Source: Hanamia caeni (GTDB taxonomy: Bacteria; Bacteroidota; Bacteroidia; Chitinophagales; Chitinophagaceae). From it: a stretch of DNA of 64,000 bases. The translations under genes and the position numbers were made by a program. Of the stretch, positions 56,276 through 63,900 are shown in pieces. Location of the stretch: contig NZ_RJJR01000002.1 of NCBI RefSeq assembly GCF_003721595.1, forward strand, positions 434,001-498,000, written 5' to 3'. Every line of letters begins with the position of its first letter. Within the stretch, counting starts at the first letter, position 1. The notes below the pieces were generated by a model. The model saw only the letters and a list, made by a program, of their open reading frames with translations. It ran no database searches and was not told the origin of the DNA.

Positions 56276-57727
56276 TCACATTTTTGGATAGGCTACATAG
56301 CCCCCACTTCTTGTGCGGCCGTGAACAATACGATTATCACGTTTTTTAGTTTCTGAAGTAACAGTTTCAGGCCACGCCACAAAGCCCGGGCGTGGATTGT
56401 CAGGTTTATTATTTATAGTTTTCATTTCATTTTTTTTAATTGAGCCCATTTCATGATGGGTATCATCCGCTTGGGGCAGTTTTAATTTACGCGCCAATAA
56501 CGCGGTTCCAAATCCTAATATTCCTATCAGCATGAAAGACCATCTGAGGCTGATTGCCTGTGCAATAAAACCTATCACAGGAGGGCCTACCAGAAATCCG
56601 AGAAAACCAATTGTAGATACGGAGGCAAGCGCCGTTCCCGGCGACATGGTTTTTGATTTTCCTGCAAGGCCATACACAATCGGCACCACCGAGGAAACGC
56701 CAAAACCTACTAATAAGAATCCCAGCGTGGCGGTGATAATATTTGGGAAAAACACGGATAGTAACAAACCGGTAGTAATAAGGGTGCCGCTTATTTGCAA
56801 CATCGTTTTAACTCCCAGTTTAGTAACCAGTCCATCGCCTAAAAAGCGACCGAGCGCCATCATTGCTGTAAATGCCACATAGCCTAATGTAATCATAGAG
56901 GCCGGAGCTTCCACAATATTTTTGAAATAAACTCCGCTCCAGTCTGCCATTGCACCTTCGCAAAGCAGCGTACAAAATGCAATCATTCCTAATAGAAGTA
57001 TGGCTTTATCCGGCTTTACAAAAAGTTTTTGTGCCTCACCGTTGCCTGCATCTTTGGGTAAGGTATTTCTGAAAAACAATAGCAAAAGAATGCCGGTAAG
57101 TGCGGCCACAATGGTGAAGTGAAAAAACGGGGGAATGCCCTGCGAAACAAATACAGTTCCGATAAGGGCGCCACTAAAACCAGCAATACTCCATAGGCCG
57201 TGAAACGATGCCATCACGGATCTTCCATATAGTTTTTCTACACCAACCGCCTGGGTATTCATCGCAATATTCAACAGGTTGCCTAATACGCCAAAAAGAA
57301 AAAGCGAAAACGATAAAATAAATACCGAACCCGCTGATGCCAGCAATAATAAAATGGCAGGGTAAATTAAAGCGCCGGTTATCATCATTGGCCTGCTTCC
57401 ATATTTTGAAACCAGCCAGCCGGATAAGGGAAGGCTAAGCATTAATCCAGCAGGAAGTGAAAAAAGAACACCTCCAAGTCCTGCGTCGCTTAATTGCAGT
57501 TTTGCCTGGATGGCGGGAATACGGCTGGCCCATGTAGCAAATGTTAACCCCGCAATAAAGAAAAAGACGCTGGTGGCGATCCTGTATCGCCGCATTTGCC
57601 TTTCGCCGCTGAAATAGGTATCGTTCAATTGATCGGTTTTAAGGAGGCTTGTCCAGAATGCGCCTCTTTTTACCAAATTTATATTTTCTAAGTTCATAAT
57701 TTTATTTTTGTTTTCATCCACCTCCAT
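56276..57727 (-). CDS. MFS transporter (YbjJ/FucP-like) with an unusual C-terminal tail
   Basis: 483 residues. A 45-residue hydrophilic N-terminus (an internal ATG at residue 11 is possible) leads into twelve membrane helices; ATWASRIPAIQAKLQLSDAGLGG after helix 1 and SGWLVSKYGSRPMM are the YbjJ-type MFS signatures. Helices end near residue 425. A tail of about 55 residues follows in which the motif G-[FY]-V-A-[WY]-P occurs twice (PGFVAWPE and GGYVAYPK), separated by a basic stretch; this is not usual for the family. The substrate is unknown. A two-box promoter lies upstream. Confidence 0.85.
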   Translation of the reverse strand: MEVDENKNKIMNLENINLVKRGAFWTSLLKTDQLNDTYFSGERQMRRYRIATSVFFFIAGLTFATWASRIPAIQAKLQLSDAGLGGVLFSLPAGLMLSLPLSGWLVSKYGSRPMMITGALIYPAILLLLASAGSVFILSFSLFLFGVLGNLLNIAMNTQAVGVEKLYGRSVMASFHGLWSIAGFSGALIGTVFVSQGIPPFFHFTIVAALTGILLLLFFRNTLPKDAGNGEAQKLFVKPDKAILLLGMIAFCTLLCEGAMADWSGVYFKNIVEAPASMITLGYVAFTAMMALGRFLGDGLVTKLGVKTMLQISGTLITTGLLLSVFFPNIITATLGFLLVGFGVSSVVPIVYGLAGKSKTMSPGTALASVSTIGFLGFLVGPPVIGFIAQAISLRWSFMLIGILGFGTALLARKLKLPQADDTHHEMGSIKKNEMKTINNKPDNPRPGFVAWPETVTSETKKRDNRIVHGRTRSGGYVAYPKM

Positions 57728-57759
57728 TTTGATGGATACATTTATCGTGGATGGTTTAG

Positions 57760-57791
57760 CAAAATTAGAACCAGTAAAGTCCTGCGGGCAA
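57760..57791 (-). promoter_or_regulatory. Two-box promoter of the MFS gene
   Basis: On the minus strand TTG (57791..57789), 21-nt spacer, TAATTTTG (57767..57760), 33 nt before the ATG. Confidence 0.6.
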
Positions 57792-57949
57792 TCATTTTAT
57801 GCTTAAAATACTCATGCTAATAGTGTCAAAAGATTGTGAAAACGCTGTCTGGCATTGCATTTTATCAAAATATACCAATGATCCCCAAATGAATAGATAG
57901 TGCCCGCGTGGATAGTCGGAAATCCAATAATATCAGCCAAATTGTCTTA

Positions 57950-57957
57950 TATTTTTG
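57950..57957 (+). promoter_or_regulatory. -7 box (TATTTTTG) upstream of cysE
   Basis: Fits TAnnTTTG; no clear -33 box. If used, it gives a leader of about 135 nt that contains two short ORFs. Confidence 0.45.
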
Positions 57958-57980
57958 CTTTAAACCCCATAACCTATAAA

Positions 57981-58028
57981 ATGAAAAACCGCGTTATCTG
58001 TCTGTTCACTATCATTCGTTCCAGTTAA
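57981..58028 (+). CDS. Possible short upstream ORF in the cysE leader
   Basis: 15 codons, MKNRVICLFTIIRSS, starting 23 nt after the cysE promoter box. It has one Cys codon only, so an amino-acid attenuation role is far less clear than for the metY leader. Reported as a candidate; it may be chance. Confidence 0.25.
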   Translation: MKNRVICLFTIIRSS

Positions 58029-58055
58029 AAATTTGAGTGTAAACCAAAACTTGAA

Positions 58056-58097
58056 ATGAAAAAACTAATTTTACAGTTCTTTAAACGAAAGGCCTAA
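58056..58097 (+). CDS. Possible short ORF coupled to cysE
   Basis: 13 codons, MKKLILQFFKRKA. Its stop codon is separated from the cysE ATG by one base, a spacing that allows translational coupling. The sequence is short, basic and amphipathic with no known relative. Candidate only. Confidence 0.3.
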   Translation: MKKLILQFFKRKA

Positions 58098-58098
58098 C

Positions 58099-58920
58099 AT
58101 GACAGAAGATTTTTTAAGAGATATTTATTTGAAACAGCGGCAAAAGGAGCAGGTCCCTTCTAATAAACTAATTGCCAATTGGGCATTAAATCTTATTTGC
58201 TTGTTGTATCCTGAGATGTCTAAGTGCAGTTATCCTGATATGGCGGCTATTCAGCATAGGTTGTCTGATCTTAGCCATGAATTAAAAAAGATTCTTGATG
58301 CTACCAGGGCATGCACCAATTGTGACCATGAAAAAGTGAGCGCTGATTTTTTTGAACAATTGCCTGAGATTTTCCGGGTTTTAAATACAGACATAGATGC
58401 CATTCACCGGGGCGACCCGGCCGCAAAAAGCAAATTTGAAGTTATCAGAGCTTATCCCGGCTTTTATGCGCTTTGTTTTTATAGGATTGCTCATGCGCTT
58501 CATTTGCTGGATGTGCCTCTTATACCGAGAATTCTTACTGAATATGCTCACAGTAAAACCGGGATAGATATTCATCCTGCCGCCAAAATAGGCGAATATT
58601 TTATGATGGATCATGGAACGGGTATTGTGATTGGCGAAACGTCTGTTATCGGAAAAAATGTAAAAATGTACCAGGGGGTGACCCTCGGCGGATTGAGTAT
58701 TAAAAAAGCAATGAGTCGTCAAAAGCGTCATCCCAATATAGAAGACAATGTAATTATTTATTCGAACGCCACTATTCTTGGCGGCGATACGCTGGTGGGC
58801 GAAGGCTCTGTTATTGGCGGTAATGTCTGGCTTACGCAATCTGTGCCTCCTGGATCGCTGGTTATTACCAATCCTCAAATCACTATAGTTGAAAATAAAT
58901 TTGTAAATAACAACGTGTAA
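58099..58920 (+). CDS. cysE: Serine O-acetyltransferase
   Basis: Acetylates L-serine with acetyl-CoA, the first step to cysteine. 273 residues. An N-terminal helical domain (about 1-135) is followed by the left-handed beta-helix: YAHSKTGIDIHPAAKIGEYFMMDHGTGIVIGETSVIG (residues about 154-190) contains the catalytic Asp and His in MMDHGTG. Then come GVTLGGLSIKKAMSRQKRHPNIEDNV and NATILGG. The sequence is closer to the EpsC-type form with a long N-terminus than to enteric CysE. cysM starts 3 nt after the stop codon, so both enzymes of the pathway are made together. Confidence 0.94.
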   Translation: MTEDFLRDIYLKQRQKEQVPSNKLIANWALNLICLLYPEMSKCSYPDMAAIQHRLSDLSHELKKILDATRACTNCDHEKVSADFFEQLPEIFRVLNTDIDAIHRGDPAAKSKFEVIRAYPGFYALCFYRIAHALHLLDVPLIPRILTEYAHSKTGIDIHPAAKIGEYFMMDHGTGIVIGETSVIGKNVKMYQGVTLGGLSIKKAMSRQKRHPNIEDNVIIYSNATILGGDTLVGEGSVIGGNVWLTQSVPPGSLVITNPQITIVENKFVNNNV

Positions 58921-58923
58921 TCA

Positions 58924-59796
58924 ATGCCCACTATTTTAGATGCCGTAGGTAAAACTCCCTTAGTGCAACTTCAAAAACTTAATACCAATCCTGATGTAAA
59001 AATATTTGCCAAACTGGAAGGCAACAACCCCGGCGGAAGTGTAAAAGACCGGGCTGCGTTAAATATGATTAAAAACGCCCTTGACCGTGGCGACATTCAA
59101 TCGCAAACAAAAATCATTGAGGCAACTAGCGGAAATACCGGGATTGCCCTGGCACTTATGGCCAGTATTTATAACCTGCCCATAGAATTGGTAATGCCCG
59201 AAAATTCGACCCGGGAAAGGGTGTTGACGATGGAAGCATATGGAGCAAAGGTTACCTTGTTGTCATCTATAGAAGAATGCCGCGACTATGCGGAAGAAAA
59301 AGGATTGCATAAAGAATATTACGTTGTGAACCAGTTTGCCAATCCGGATAATCCTGAAGCGCATTATAAATCTACCGCCCCCGAAATCTGGAACGACACC
59401 GATGGCCAAATCACACATTTTGTAAGCGCGATGGGAACCACGGGCACCATCATGGGCTGCTCACAATATTTAAAGGAACAAAATGAAGAGGTTCAAATTA
59501 TAGGCTGCCAGCCTACAGAGGGCGCGTCTATTCCCGGAATAAGAAGATGGCCTGTTGAATATATCCCTAAAATATTTGATGCCAGAAGAGTGGACAGAAT
59601 TATAGACATTTCGCAGGAGGATGCCGACGAAACATGCAGGCAACTGGCGCGACTGGAAGGCATTTTTGCGGGAGCCAGTAGTGGCGGTGCTGCTGCGGCT
59701 GCACTCCGTCTTTCCAAAGAATTAAAAAAAGGAGTGATAGTATTTATTGTTTGTGACCGGGGTGACAGGTATCTGAGCAGCAATTTATTTGGCTGA
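58924..59796 (+). CDS. cysM: Cysteine synthase B (O-acetylserine sulfhydrylase)
   Basis: PLP enzyme joining sulfide, or thiosulfate in the CysM type, to O-acetylserine. 290 residues, short like CysM. VGKTPLVQLQKLN, the Schiff-base lysine Lys41 in GGSVKDRAALNM, the substrate loop EATSGNTGIALA, the phosphate-binding glycine loop SAMGTTGTIMG, and RRWPVEYIPKIFD are CysM-type markers. A related enzyme, cysteate synthase, takes sulfite and phosphoserine, but the sequence and the cysE partner favour cysteine. Weak AT-rich hairpin with T-run at 59842-59861 may end the operon. Confidence 0.93.
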   Translation: MPTILDAVGKTPLVQLQKLNTNPDVKIFAKLEGNNPGGSVKDRAALNMIKNALDRGDIQSQTKIIEATSGNTGIALALMASIYNLPIELVMPENSTRERVLTMEAYGAKVTLLSSIEECRDYAEEKGLHKEYYVVNQFANPDNPEAHYKSTAPEIWNDTDGQITHFVSAMGTTGTIMGCSQYLKEQNEEVQIIGCQPTEGASIPGIRRWPVEYIPKIFDARRVDRIIDISQEDADETCRQLARLEGIFAGASSGGAAAAALRLSKELKKGVIVFIVCDRGDRYLSSNLFG

Positions 59797-60148
59797 TTCT
59801 CCGGCAGAAATACCTATGCCATTTCTTTTTAAATTACTATTAAAAACGGGAAGTTTTTTTTCCAAACAGGCAGTCATTTTTTCTTACACGCTCCAAAATT
59901 TCTTTTTTCTTTTCCGCTCATCTACAATTTTCATAAAAATATTTTTTTTATCGGGAAAGCCTGTCTCCCGGTTCAACCATAGAAAATAACATTTCAGCAG
60001 AAATATTAAATGGTTCATACGCTCCGTTAACGCAGCCTTAACAAAACCCAATACCGGCGCGGATTACCGCCAATACAAAATGACTTTTCACCGGGTTTGA
60101 AAGCATATAATTTTATTGCTCATTCTTTCACTTTTAAAAATTTCGATT
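59797..60148. other. 352-bp intergenic region after cysM
   Basis: A weak terminator (AAAAAC / GTTTTT with T-run, 59842-59861) and AT-rich DNA. A 66-codon plus-strand frame beginning in the cysM tail looks random. Nothing else seen. Confidence 0.5.
59842..59861 (+). terminator. Weak terminator after cysM
   Basis: AAAAAC-GGGAA-GTTTTT hairpin with continuing T-run, about 45 nt after the cysM stop. Low GC stem. Confidence 0.4.
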
Positions 60149-60613
60149 ATGAAAAAGCTTATTATTTTATGCCTTACAGCGGCGATTAGTACAGGTATTT
60201 TTGCCGCCCGCAAAGACTCAAATTCCATTGACGGAGCACAAAAAATCATGAAAATCTTCCATAGCCATTTCCCCGAAATTGCTGACCCTACCTTGAGCAG
60301 AGCAGGAGATTTCTACGTGGTGTATTTCAATGAAGAAGAATCAAATTCTTCCTGCCGCATTTATTATGATGGCAATGGAAATGTGGTTAAAACTATCAGG
60401 AATTATACTGCGGAAAATCTCAATCCCTACATCCGTCAGAAAATTGAAGCAAAATATCAGGGGAAAAATATTTACTCGGTTACTGACGTGACTGACGAAT
60501 TTGATCATTATTATGAAGTTATTGTTCAGAATGAAAAAGCAATGTGGGTATTGCACGTGAACAATGATGGAACTTCAAGTATTAAAAACAAATATAAAAG
60601 GGCCGCCATGTAA
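60149..60613 (+). CDS. Secreted PepSY-like small protein (paralog A)
   Basis: 154 residues with signal peptide MKKLIILCLTAAISTGIFA; the frame opens 11 codons earlier, but MKKL gives a normal signal sequence. The mature part carries a fold like PepSY/BLIP-related domains: SHFPEIADPTLSRAGDFYVVYFN, SCRIYYDGNGNVVKTIRNY and YIRQKIEAKYQGKNIYSVTDVTDEFDHYYEVIVQNEKAM (residues about 103-141). The second gene, 61 nt downstream, is a clear paralog, matching over IYYD.GN and the IY.V..... stretch. Such small secreted proteins are common in Bacteroidota; binding partners are unknown. Confidence 0.75.
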   Translation: MKKLIILCLTAAISTGIFAARKDSNSIDGAQKIMKIFHSHFPEIADPTLSRAGDFYVVYFNEEESNSSCRIYYDGNGNVVKTIRNYTAENLNPYIRQKIEAKYQGKNIYSVTDVTDEFDHYYEVIVQNEKAMWVLHVNNDGTSSIKNKYKRAAM

Positions 60614-60674
60614 ACTAATTACAGCCAGTTATTTTCCAAAGTAATTTTTACCGGACGTCCATAAAAAAACAAAC

Positions 60675-61220
60675 ATGAAAACATTTTTCATAGCCATAGC
60701 AGCCGGATGTATTTCGGCAATGGCATTCACAAACGATAGCGTTGCACAGCTAAAAGATGCAGTTACGATTGATAATACAATCGCGCCAAATCAGCTTAAT
60801 TCTCCAGTAGCTTTCCATGAACCGGATTTCGATAATCTAAATCCTTATGCCGTTAAAGCAGTTAAAAGATTTACGAAACAATATAGGGAGAAGAATGCAA
60901 GATGGACTGAGGAGAGTGATTGTTGGGTGGCAGCCTTTTCACGCGATGGCATACATTATTCAATCTATTACGATAAAAGAGGAAACTGGGTTGGAAGTGT
61001 GAAAAGCTATGGAGAAGATAACCTGCCTAAAGATTTGAGAGACGAGATAAGGCGTGAATATTTTGATTATAATATTTATACAGTAAAGGAATTGGAAACT
61101 ATGCAAAATATGGACGCTCCAAGTTATCTCGTTACATTGGAGAACGCAAAATCTGTAAAGCAGGTGATGATTAGCGAAAATAAAATGAGTATTTACCGCG
61201 AGTTTATTAAAACCAAATAG
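60675..61220 (+). CDS. Secreted PepSY-like small protein (paralog B)
   Basis: 181 residues with signal peptide MKTFFIAIAAGCISAMAFTNDSVA. Shares with paralog A the order AFSRDGIHYSIYYDKRGNWVGSVKSY, LPKDLRDEIRREYFDYNIYTVKEL and a closing strand pair, but has an extra 30-residue N-terminal region (QLKDAVTIDNTIAPNQLNSPVAFHEPDFDNLNP). The cysteine in SDCWVAAFSRDG replaces the GDFYVVYFN of A. Probably a tandem duplication that has diverged. Both may be in one transcript. Confidence 0.72.
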   Translation: MKTFFIAIAAGCISAMAFTNDSVAQLKDAVTIDNTIAPNQLNSPVAFHEPDFDNLNPYAVKAVKRFTKQYREKNARWTEESDCWVAAFSRDGIHYSIYYDKRGNWVGSVKSYGEDNLPKDLRDEIRREYFDYNIYTVKELETMQNMDAPSYLVTLENAKSVKQVMISENKMSIYREFIKTK

Positions 61221-61346
61221 GTGGATGAATCGATTCGGGAATGGTCGGAAAATTAATTTTTCCGGCCATTTTCTATTTGGTGGTTTTTTGCAATCTTTAT
61301 GTGACTGAGTAAATCATTTGTAAAAATTTTAACGGGATTGTAAAAC

Positions 61347-61377
61347 AAAAACTCCGGTTATTTGTTGTTTTACCAGT
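61347..61377 (+). repeat. Dispersed intergenic repeat, copy 12
   Basis: AAAAACTCCGGTTATTTGTT then GTTTTACCAGT. Between two plus-strand genes. Confidence 0.72.
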
Positions 61378-61408
61378 TTGTTTAAACAATTCATATTTCA
61401 ATATTTAT

Positions 61409-61416
61409 TACTTTTG
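61409..61416 (+). promoter_or_regulatory. -7 box (TACTTTTG) of the alpha-oxoamine synthase gene
   Basis: Fits TAnnTTTG; predicted leader about 125 nt. The nearest TTTG upstream is 28 nt away, too far for a standard -33 box. Confidence 0.45.
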
Positions 61417-61547
61417 CAACAAATTTTATACAACCCGTTATATCATTTTGATTTGGATTTTATTACAATGCTGCTATGGAATGCCATTCTTTTCAGTAAC
61501 TGGCCCAATGATTTTTTCGCGCAATTAACTAACATAAAATAAATTAG

Positions 61548-62825
61548 ATGAATGACCTTTTTGATAAGATGAAGAAAGATGCAGGTCCTCTGGGTTTGCA
61601 TCTTAAGAGAGCTCATGGATATTTCGCTTTTCCAAAGCTTGAAGGAGAACTTGGAAACCGTATGATTTTTCGTGGAAAAGAAAAAATTGTTTGGAGCCTG
61701 AACAATTATCTTGGAATGGTAAACCACCCCATTGCTAGAAAGATTGATGGTGAATCTGCCCAGAAATACGGATTAGGCAATCCCATGGGATCAAGAATGA
61801 TGAGCGGAAATACTGCGTTGCATGAAGAGCTTGAAAGAGTGCTTGCTGATTTCGTAAGTCGTGAAGATGCAATGGTGCTCAATTTTGGCTACCAGGGAGT
61901 CATGAGCTGCATAGACGCGTTGGTTAGCCGGCATGACGTGATTGTTTATGATGCCCAGGCGCATGCCTGCCTTGTAGACGGTGTTAGACTTCATATTGGA
62001 TATAGCTATACTTACAAGCATAACGATATTACCGATTGTGAAAAGCAACTAAAACGCGCCACAGCAATGGCTCAAAAAACCGGCGGCGGTATATTGGTTA
62101 TCACCGAAGGAGTTTATGGAATGAGTGGAACCCAGGGAAAATTAAGAGAAATAGTCGCGCTTAAAAATAAATATGATTTCAGATTGTTAATTGATGATGC
62201 ACATGGTTTTGGTTCTATGGGGCCTAATGGCGCGGGCACTGATGAAGCCCAGGACTGCCAGGAAGATGTAGACTTGTATTTCAGCACGTTCGTAAAAAGT
62301 ATGGGAAGTATCGGCGCTTTTATCGCAGGTCCACAAGATGTAATTAATTATTTACGATATAACGTTCGCTCACAGATTTATGCGAAAAGCTTGCCTATAG
62401 CTGTAGTAGATGGCATGTTAACCAGGATGGAAATGTTAAAAAATCTGCCTGAATTGCGCGAAAAACTATGGCACATTGTGAACAGGCTGCAAAATGGTTT
62501 AAGAGAAAAAGGATTTGACATTGGCGCCACCAACAGCCCCGTGACACCTATTTATATGAAAGGCGGACTGCCGGAAGCTACAAATATGGTAATGGATATC
62601 CGCGAAAACTATAATATTTTTTGCTCTGTAGTAGTATATCCGGTAATTCCTAAGGGTGAAATTATTTTTAGAATCATTCCGACCGCAGCCCATACTGATG
62701 AAGATGTAGACCTCACATTAAAGGCATTTGAGGAAACCAAAAAGAAACTGGATAACGGTGACTATAAAGCTGATGAAATTCCGGATATGTCTGAAGCCGG
62801 ATACCTTCACAAAACGGTAGCATAA
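61548..62825 (+). CDS. Alpha-oxoamine synthase (serine palmitoyltransferase / cysteate acyltransferase type)
   Basis: 425 residues, PLP fold type I, condensing an amino acid with an acyl-CoA or acyl-ACP. Schiff-base Lys250 in STFVKSMGSIGAF, Asp217/His219 in LLIDDAHGFG, His139 in DAQAHACLVDG. The N-terminal GYFAFPKLEGELGNRMIFRG and WSLNNYLGMVNHP differ from the sphingolipid serine palmitoyltransferase of Bacteroides as I recall it, and are closer to the form in sulfonolipid-making flavobacteria that uses cysteate. The substrate, serine or cysteate, is therefore open; glycine (KBL) and alanine (BioF) are less likely. No lipid genes adjoin. Confidence 0.78.
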   Translation: MNDLFDKMKKDAGPLGLHLKRAHGYFAFPKLEGELGNRMIFRGKEKIVWSLNNYLGMVNHPIARKIDGESAQKYGLGNPMGSRMMSGNTALHEELERVLADFVSREDAMVLNFGYQGVMSCIDALVSRHDVIVYDAQAHACLVDGVRLHIGYSYTYKHNDITDCEKQLKRATAMAQKTGGGILVITEGVYGMSGTQGKLREIVALKNKYDFRLLIDDAHGFGSMGPNGAGTDEAQDCQEDVDLYFSTFVKSMGSIGAFIAGPQDVINYLRYNVRSQIYAKSLPIAVVDGMLTRMEMLKNLPELREKLWHIVNRLQNGLREKGFDIGATNSPVTPIYMKGGLPEATNMVMDIRENYNIFCSVVVYPVIPKGEIIFRIIPTAAHTDEDVDLTLKAFEETKKKLDNGDYKADEIPDMSEAGYLHKTVA

Positions 62826-62852
62826 AAAAACCGGGCTTTAAAAAAAGCCCGG
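62824..62852 (-). terminator. Strong hairpin with T-run on the minus strand
   Basis: CCGGGCTT / AAGCCCGG, loop of about 6 nt. The A-run lies before the stem on the plus strand, so the T-run exists only on the minus strand, 150 nt after the PdeM gene. For the plus-strand gene that ends at 62825 it would be a hairpin without U-tract. Confidence 0.7.
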
Positions 62853-63002
62853 ACAATTAAAACCTTAACCATTTAATCTTAAATCAGAGTTCTAATAATA
62901 AGTCGGTGCATAATTGAAAAAGGTTGTATGGCTTTTATTTTTTTGAATATTTTAGATAATTCATAGTTTCTCCCAGGCTTATACCTTTCATAAAAATATT
63001 CC

Positions 63003-63665
63003 TTATTGAATCTGAATAATTGATTTTTCCACTATGGCAAAAATATGGTCTGAGATTGAGGGCCTTATTTTCGCAAGGCCCGTAAATGCACTAAATGAAG
63101 GCAATACCGCAAATTTTTTACCGAAATAAAAGCAGGGAAACATTAGTGATTGATTGCCAGGGCCCTTCAGCTTTATCCCGGGATGAATATGACCGGAAAA
63201 AGTAAATTGAGAAGCACCCGGCTCAACGCAATGGTTGGCAATATCGTGCACAAAACAAAAAGGGTTTATCAATAAATGATCCCCGAACACTTCTATCTGC
63301 GCCTCCTCATATTTTTTTTGGGATAAAATATCATGATTTCCTTTTACCAGGATAAATTTCCGCGAAGGCATATCATTTCTCCATTTCAAAAAAAAATCAA
63401 TTTCCTTATTGGCAACGCTATGGAATAAATCCCCCGTAATCAGCACGATTTCAGGATTAAAAAATTGTACCTGCGCAAACAGCGTTTGAAGGTCATTTTT
63501 GAAAATATTTTGTGGAATAGCAATCCCAGATTTTCTGAAATGACCGGATTTGCCGAGGTGCAAATCTGAAAGGATTAAAATTTTTTTTTCTTCCCAAAAA
63601 ATACATCGCGCCGGAGAAAGCCAGAGTGTTTGTTGATGAAATAAAAACCGAAAGGAAGCAGACAA
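63003..63665 (-). CDS. pdeM: Ligase-associated DNA damage response endonuclease PdeM
   Basis: 220-residue metallophosphoesterase. Two-metal motifs: SDLHLGKSGHFRKSG (Asp34, His36), ITGDLFHS, VKGNHD and FSGHIHPGIKL. These and the size match PdeM, which is usually encoded with an ATP-dependent DNA ligase, a helicase and an exonuclease. None of those lies in this window, though the locus may continue beyond it. The frame begins with TTG (63665): an in-frame stop lies three codons upstream and no ATG follows until mid-gene, so a TTG start or a start-region error must be assumed. Confidence 0.85.
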   Translation of the reverse strand: MSASFRFLFHQQTLWLSPARCIFWEEKKILILSDLHLGKSGHFRKSGIAIPQNIFKNDLQTLFAQVQFFNPEIVLITGDLFHSVANKEIDFFLKWRNDMPSRKFILVKGNHDILSQKKYEEAQIEVFGDHLLINPFCFVHDIANHCVEPGASQFTFSGHIHPGIKLKGPGNQSLMFPCFYFGKKFAVLPSFSAFTGLAKIRPSISDHIFAIVEKSIIQIQ

Positions 63666-63717
63666 CTTTTTTCAGCAAGATAACTAAATTGATATAAAAC
63701 TTTCTGCCCGGTTTTCT

Positions 63718-63750
63718 GTCAGTAAACAAGCAAATATTGAAGATTTTTAT
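63718..63750 (-). repeat. Dispersed intergenic repeat, copy 13
   Basis: Minus strand: AAAAATCTTCAATATTTGCT then TGTTTACTGAC. Between the small lipoprotein gene and pdeM. Confidence 0.68.
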
Positions 63751-63765
63751 TTTGTAGGGTAATTA

Positions 63766-63900
63766 TTAATAGCCGCTGAAGTGACGGTTATTTACTCCCC
63801 GATTGTGCTGAGCGCTGGACGGGTTTTTAGAGCCGGCGCAGGATGATAAAATGGTGATGATACCTAAAATAACTACCATGGATTTTAAAATCGTTCTCAT
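63766..63900 (-). CDS. Very small predicted lipoprotein (44 residues)
   Basis: Begins MRTILKSMVVILGIITILSS, then CAGSKNPSSAQHNRG and a short polar tail ending HFSGY. The lipobox is ILSSC with Ala, Gly and Ser after the Cys, so it is probably exported and lipidated. The mature part has only 23 residues, comparable to small lysis- or entericidin-like lipoproteins, though no homology is claimed. The frame is open from ATG to TAA and its hydrophobic stretch is unlikely by chance. Confidence 0.6.
   Translation of the reverse strand: MRTILKSMVVILGIITILSSCAGSKNPSSAQHNRGVNNRHFSGY

Larger units (their letters stand above)
61221..61547. other. 327-bp intergenic region before the alpha-oxoamine synthase
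   Basis: Repeat copy 12 and a promoter box (TACTTTTG) are annotated separately. At 61232-61275 an inverted pair (GGTCGGAAAATT / AATTTTTCCGGCC) may act as terminator for paralog B: its right arm is followed by ATTTTCTATTTGG, a weak T-run. Confidence 0.5.

Noticed and set aside
59789..59989. 66-codon frame overlapping the end of cysM
   Set aside because: AT-rich Phe/Leu/Ile string through a probable terminator; no start-region signal.
63493..63729. 78-codon minus-strand frame over the 5' end of pdeM
   Set aside because: Different frame over DNA that already encodes the conserved PdeM motifs; no features of its own.
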